The notes beneath the pieces were generated by a model that was not told where the DNA came from, made no database searches, and saw nothing but the letters and a program-made list of their open reading frames with translations. Below, one piece after another: positions 61,474 through 64,000 of a stretch of 64,000 bases of DNA (position 1 is the first letter of the stretch; every line of letters begins with the position of its first letter). The translations under genes and the position numbers were made by a program. The DNA is from Pyxidicoccus trucidator (GTDB taxonomy: Bacteria; Myxococcota; Myxococcia; Myxococcales; Myxococcaceae), in the NCBI RefSeq assembly GCF_010894435.1, contig NZ_JAAIXZ010000024.1, positions 124,001-188,000 on the forward strand, written 5' to 3'.

Positions 61474-62948
61474 TTGCCTCGGGTTCTGACGTCAAACCGC
61501 TCCTCGGGCCAGGGATGCTGGATGCGGGCGGGCGGCATCCACCGTCGAACGAGCCTGCCCATCTTCTCCCAGTTCGTCCGGTCTCTCTGGCCGCGTCGCC
61601 GCAGCGACCGCTGCCAGAGTCGGATGACCTGGGTTCTGAAGGACAACAGCGCTCGCCCGTTGGTGGGTACTGCATGGTAGGCGAAGTAGCCACGCACGAC
61701 AGCTCGTAGCCAAGCGCCTTGTTCCGGGATGGAGAGATGCCGACGTCGTTGCAGCTCGGCTTTCACCTCGCGCAGCTTCGCCTGCATCCGCTTCCGCATC
61801 GTTCGCCGTATGAGAAGAAACTTTCCCCGCCCAGTCCTGCCGCAGATGTGCGTCAGGCCGAGGAAGCTGAAGGTTTCCGGCTTACCGAGTCCCCGCTCCG
61901 TCCTCATCTTCTCGGCATACCGCCCGAACATGAGGAGGCGCGTCTTCTCGGGATGCAGTTCCAGGGAGAACTTCCGCAATCTCTCGCGGAGGCTCTTCAG
62001 GAACTGTTCTGCATCCGAGCGGTACTGGAACCCCACGATGAAGTCGTCAGCATAGCGCACGATGATGACTTCACCGCGCGCCTGCCGCTTCCTCCACTGC
62101 TGGGCCCAGAGGTCGAAGACGTAGTGGAGATAGATGTTCGCCAGCAGGGGCGAAATGGTAGCCCCCTGAGGCGTTCCCTGCTCCGTAGCTGCCCACGTCC
62201 CCTTCTCCATCACTCCTGCCCTCAGCCATTTCTGGATGAGATGCAGGACCCGATTGTCCGCAATCCGGTGCGCGACGAACTTCATCAGCCAACCGTGGTC
62301 GATGGCATCGAAGAATCCACGGATGTCCGCGTCGAGCACCCAGGTGGTCTTCTTGCGTAGGAGTCCGGCCGCGAGAGCGTCCAGCGACTGGTGCTGGCTG
62401 CGCCCGGGCCGAAAACCGTACGAGAAGCCGAGGAAGTCCTCCTCGTAGACGGCGTTCATCACCTGGGCGAGACCGTGCTGGAGAAGCTTGTCCTCCAGCG
62501 CAGCGACTCCGAGCGGTCGCTGCCGCCCATCCGCCTTGGGGATGTACACCCTGCGAGAGGGCTTCGCCCGGTACGCTCCGCGGTGCAGCCTCTCGTGAAG
62601 CGACTGGAGGTTGTCCTCCAGCCCTTCTCGGTAGGCCGCCCACGTGACGCCGTCCACCCCTGGAGCGGCAGTCCGGCTCATCGCCTCGAATGCCCTCCGG
62701 AGTGAGTCCTTCGTCACGTGATGCAGGAGTGCACTGAACCTCGCCTTCCTGTCCCTTCTTGCCGCTTGACGTACGCGGGTGAGCGCATTGGGCACGTGGG
62801 TCCGGCTCTGGGTCCGGGACGTGTTTTGCTCACCTGCGTTTCCCTTGGCCAGGCCCCTTCCCTCCACCACCTCCGCAGCCGTACTGCTGGCCTTGTTCGG
62901 CGGATTCGTTGGTACTACGGGCCTGTCCGACTTCCCCTGCCCGTCCAT
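61458..62948 (-). CDS. ltrA: Group II intron reverse transcriptase/maturase
   Basis: A 496-residue intron-encoded protein. The N-terminus MDGQGKSDRPVVPTNPPNKA and VEGRGLAKGNAGEQNTSRT is typical of this maturase lineage. Reverse-transcriptase motifs are in order: APGVDGVTWAAYREGLEDNL, YRAKPSRRVYIPKADGRQRP, YGFRPGRSQHQSLDAL, VLDADIRGFFDAIDHGWL, QGTPQGATISPLLANIYLHY and the catalytic IVRYADDFIVGF. The maturase (X) domain follows. No HNH endonuclease domain is seen; the end is HPWPEERFDVRTRGKSPVR. The frame stays open to 63281, but ATG 62948 fits the family. It catalyses splicing and mobility of its host intron. Confidence 0.94.
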   Translation of the reverse strand: MDGQGKSDRPVVPTNPPNKASSTAAEVVEGRGLAKGNAGEQNTSRTQSRTHVPNALTRVRQAARRDRKARFSALLHHVTKDSLRRAFEAMSRTAAPGVDGVTWAAYREGLEDNLQSLHERLHRGAYRAKPSRRVYIPKADGRQRPLGVAALEDKLLQHGLAQVMNAVYEEDFLGFSYGFRPGRSQHQSLDALAAGLLRKKTTWVLDADIRGFFDAIDHGWLMKFVAHRIADNRVLHLIQKWLRAGVMEKGTWAATEQGTPQGATISPLLANIYLHYVFDLWAQQWRKRQARGEVIIVRYADDFIVGFQYRSDAEQFLKSLRERLRKFSLELHPEKTRLLMFGRYAEKMRTERGLGKPETFSFLGLTHICGRTGRGKFLLIRRTMRKRMQAKLREVKAELQRRRHLSIPEQGAWLRAVVRGYFAYHAVPTNGRALLSFRTQVIRLWQRSLRRRGQRDRTNWEKMGRLVRRWMPPARIQHPWPEERFDVRTRGKSPVR

Positions 62949-63360
62949 CACCGGCGTGCGGCCATCGGCCTTCCCGGTGCGTCCCGCCTTGCCATCTTCT
63001 GGCGGGCGGGCAGAGGATCTCCCGGTTCTCGCGCATGGAGCGTCCGCGCATGCGAGGGGTCTACGACCGCGCAGGACCACCCCAAGGCTCGCCATGGCGC
63101 CTGGGGGCGTGGTGCCTTCCGCTTCGGATAACAGCGTCGGCGTCCTGGACTGCCTGCTTTCGCGGCTCAATACCCTGCCTGCGTCTTCCCCTGTCAACGC
63201 TTCGCCCACACCCTCACGGGTGCCTGCGCATGACTCGGGGCCATCGTGGGTGGCTGGCCCTTCGATGTACGGCTCTTTCATCCGTTACTCCATGCCGGTT
63301 TATCCCGGCGCACTATCCGTACGACGGAAGACGTGCTGCGGGGCGTTGCCGGGATGAGCA

Positions 63361-63708
63361 GTGCAGGTCATCCCTCGGCGGATGCGGAAGAGAGCTGAGA
63401 AGCAGGAGTGGCTGCGGGTCGCCGAGGAGTTCGAGGCGAGCGGGCTGACGCAGCGGGAGTTCGCCGGACGCCGGGGGCTGCGGCTGAGTACGTTGCAGTC
63501 GTGGGTCTACCGTCGCAGGCGACAGGTGAGCGCCGAGGCCCAGCCGGCCGTGCGCCTGCTGCCGGTGCAGGTGAGCAGCGTGCCCGCGTCAGACGCAGCC
63601 CCGCTGGAGGTCGCCCTGGGCAGTGGCGTGCGAGTGCGGGTGTCGCCAGGCACGGACGTGGACTACGTGGCCCGGCTGGTGGCGGCGCTGGGGCGCAGTG
63701 CGTGCTGA
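63361..63708 (+). CDS. tnpA: IS66-family accessory protein TnpA (OrfA)
   Basis: A 115-residue protein (a start at ATG 63382 would give 108). The helix-turn-helix part WLRVAEEFEASGLTQREFAG then RRGLRLSTLQSWVYRRRRQ is typical of IS66 OrfA. The rest has a beta-rich C-terminal half (LEVALGSGVRVRVSPGTDVD, YVARLVAAL) also found in the family. Its stop overlaps the TnpB start by seven bases. Neither start has a clear ribosome site. Confidence 0.85.
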   Translation: MQVIPRRMRKRAEKQEWLRVAEEFEASGLTQREFAGRRGLRLSTLQSWVYRRRRQVSAEAQPAVRLLPVQVSSVPASDAAPLEVALGSGVRVRVSPGTDVDYVARLVAALGRSAC

Positions 63709-64000
63709 CGCTGCCCGCCTCGGTGCGAATCCTGCTGGCCACCGGGCCGGTGGACATGCGCAAGTCCATTGATGGGCTCATGGCGCTGGTGCGTACCGCC
63801 TGGGGCGAGGACGTCTACTCCGGCCACCTCTTCGCCTTCGTCAGCCGACGCGGAGACCGGGTGAAAATCCTCACCTTCAGCCGGGGCGGCTTCGTCCTGT
63901 ACTACAAGCGCCTGGAGACGGGCCGCTTCCGACTGCCGCCGGTGGATGCCGACGCCCAGTCGGTGCAGTTGGACGCGACGCAGTTGGCGATGCTGCTGGA
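63702..64000 (+). CDS. tnpB: IS66-family accessory protein TnpB, N-terminal part (runs off right edge)
   Basis: The frame from GTG 63702 to the window edge gives 99 residues: LTLPASVRILLATGPVDMRK, SIDGLMALVRTAWGEDVYSG, FAFVSRRGDRVKILTFSRGG and FVLYYKRLETGRF. This is the characteristic IS66 Orf2/TnpB sequence. The usual protein is about 115 residues, so only its last residues are outside. A TnpC transposase is expected just beyond the edge. Confidence 0.93.
   Translation, partial: MLTLPASVRILLATGPVDMRKSIDGLMALVRTAWGEDVYSGHLFAFVSRRGDRVKILTFSRGGFVLYYKRLETGRFRLPPVDADAQSVQLDATQLAMLL

Larger units (their letters stand above)
61388..63313 (-). mobile_element. Group II intron (about 1.93 kb) with reverse transcriptase/maturase
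   Basis: On the minus strand the element begins GTGCGCCGGG at 63313, matching the 5' GUGYG consensus. It encodes a maturase and ends ...CCCTACCGCGAC at 61388, a typical domain VI end with the branch-point A eight bases from the 3' end. Domain V lies at 61441-61473. The last six exon bases CGGATA (63319-63314) can pair with TATCCG in the intron (63130-63125) as IBS1-EBS1. The AGC triad in domain V suggests a IIB-like class. The intron lies between a DUF4209-like fragment and an IS66-like element and looks intact. Confidence 0.88.

Noticed and set aside
62949-63281. N-terminal extension of the maturase to 63281
   Set aside because: The extra 111 residues are intron RNA domains read through by chance; maturases of this lineage begin at the MDGQGKSD-type start.

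Overview
The window reads like a high-GC deltaproteobacterial (myxobacterial) chromosome. Third codon positions are almost all G/C, start codons are often GTG, many exported lipoproteins are present, and a very large RHS protein and a complete menaquinone/shikimate locus are encoded. Family Myxococcaceae is my inference, not something the sequence proves.

Bases 1-12,060 form a divergent aromatic/quinone locus. A leftward men operon (menF-menD-menH-menA-menC, the last cut by the window edge) shares a 116-bp control region with a rightward operon aroF-menG-aroK-aroDE-aroC-aroB-aroA. Nearly all adjacent genes overlap, mostly by ATGA or GTGA. DAHP synthase through chorismate, several menaquinone-specific steps and the final quinone methylation are therefore encoded side by side. 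The shikimate dehydratase and dehydrogenase are fused in one polypeptide. Two perfect palindromes lie between the operons.

Bases 12,100-34,200 are mostly housekeeping: citrate synthase, acyl-CoA synthetase, a zinc-ribbon protein with an acidic tail, a DUF151-type exported protein, pyruvate kinase, a lepA-lepB-pyrB-pyrC-carA-hypothetical leftward series, a small RHH/UDP-xylose synthase/epimerase group, a SPOR/cupin pair, an HU-like protein, mnmA and a CCA-adding enzyme. Bases 34,200-38,850 hold an exported beta-helix protein, an imine-reductase-like enzyme and a large exported carboxypeptidase-regulatory-like protein.

Bases 38,870-50,020 are a three-gene leftward locus: a protein with a threefold 'DN-hVRT...DDSG' repeat, a 2,807-residue RHS protein with a glycine/alanine-rich C-terminal tail, and a protein with two papain-like triads flanking an SH3-like domain. 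This is the best candidate here for an undescribed contact or secretion system.

A tRNA-Arg(CCU) and its terminator follow at 50.4 kb. Then comes a compact six-gene leftward operon (50,760-56,506): GNAT-like protein, condensation/wax-ester-synthase-like acyltransferase, isoprenylcysteine-methyltransferase-like protein, fatty acid desaturase, CapA metallophosphatase and a heme-oxygenase-like diiron enzyme. It looks like a lipid-modifying biosynthetic unit and is the second main candidate.

From 56.7 kb to the right edge the DNA is a decayed mobile region: a broken endonuclease/exonuclease/phosphatase gene, two transposase remnants, an RCC1-repeat lipoprotein between imperfect direct repeats, a DUF4209-like fragment interrupted by a group II intron whose ends, domain V and EBS1-IBS1 pairing can be read, and the start of an IS66-family element that runs off the window.
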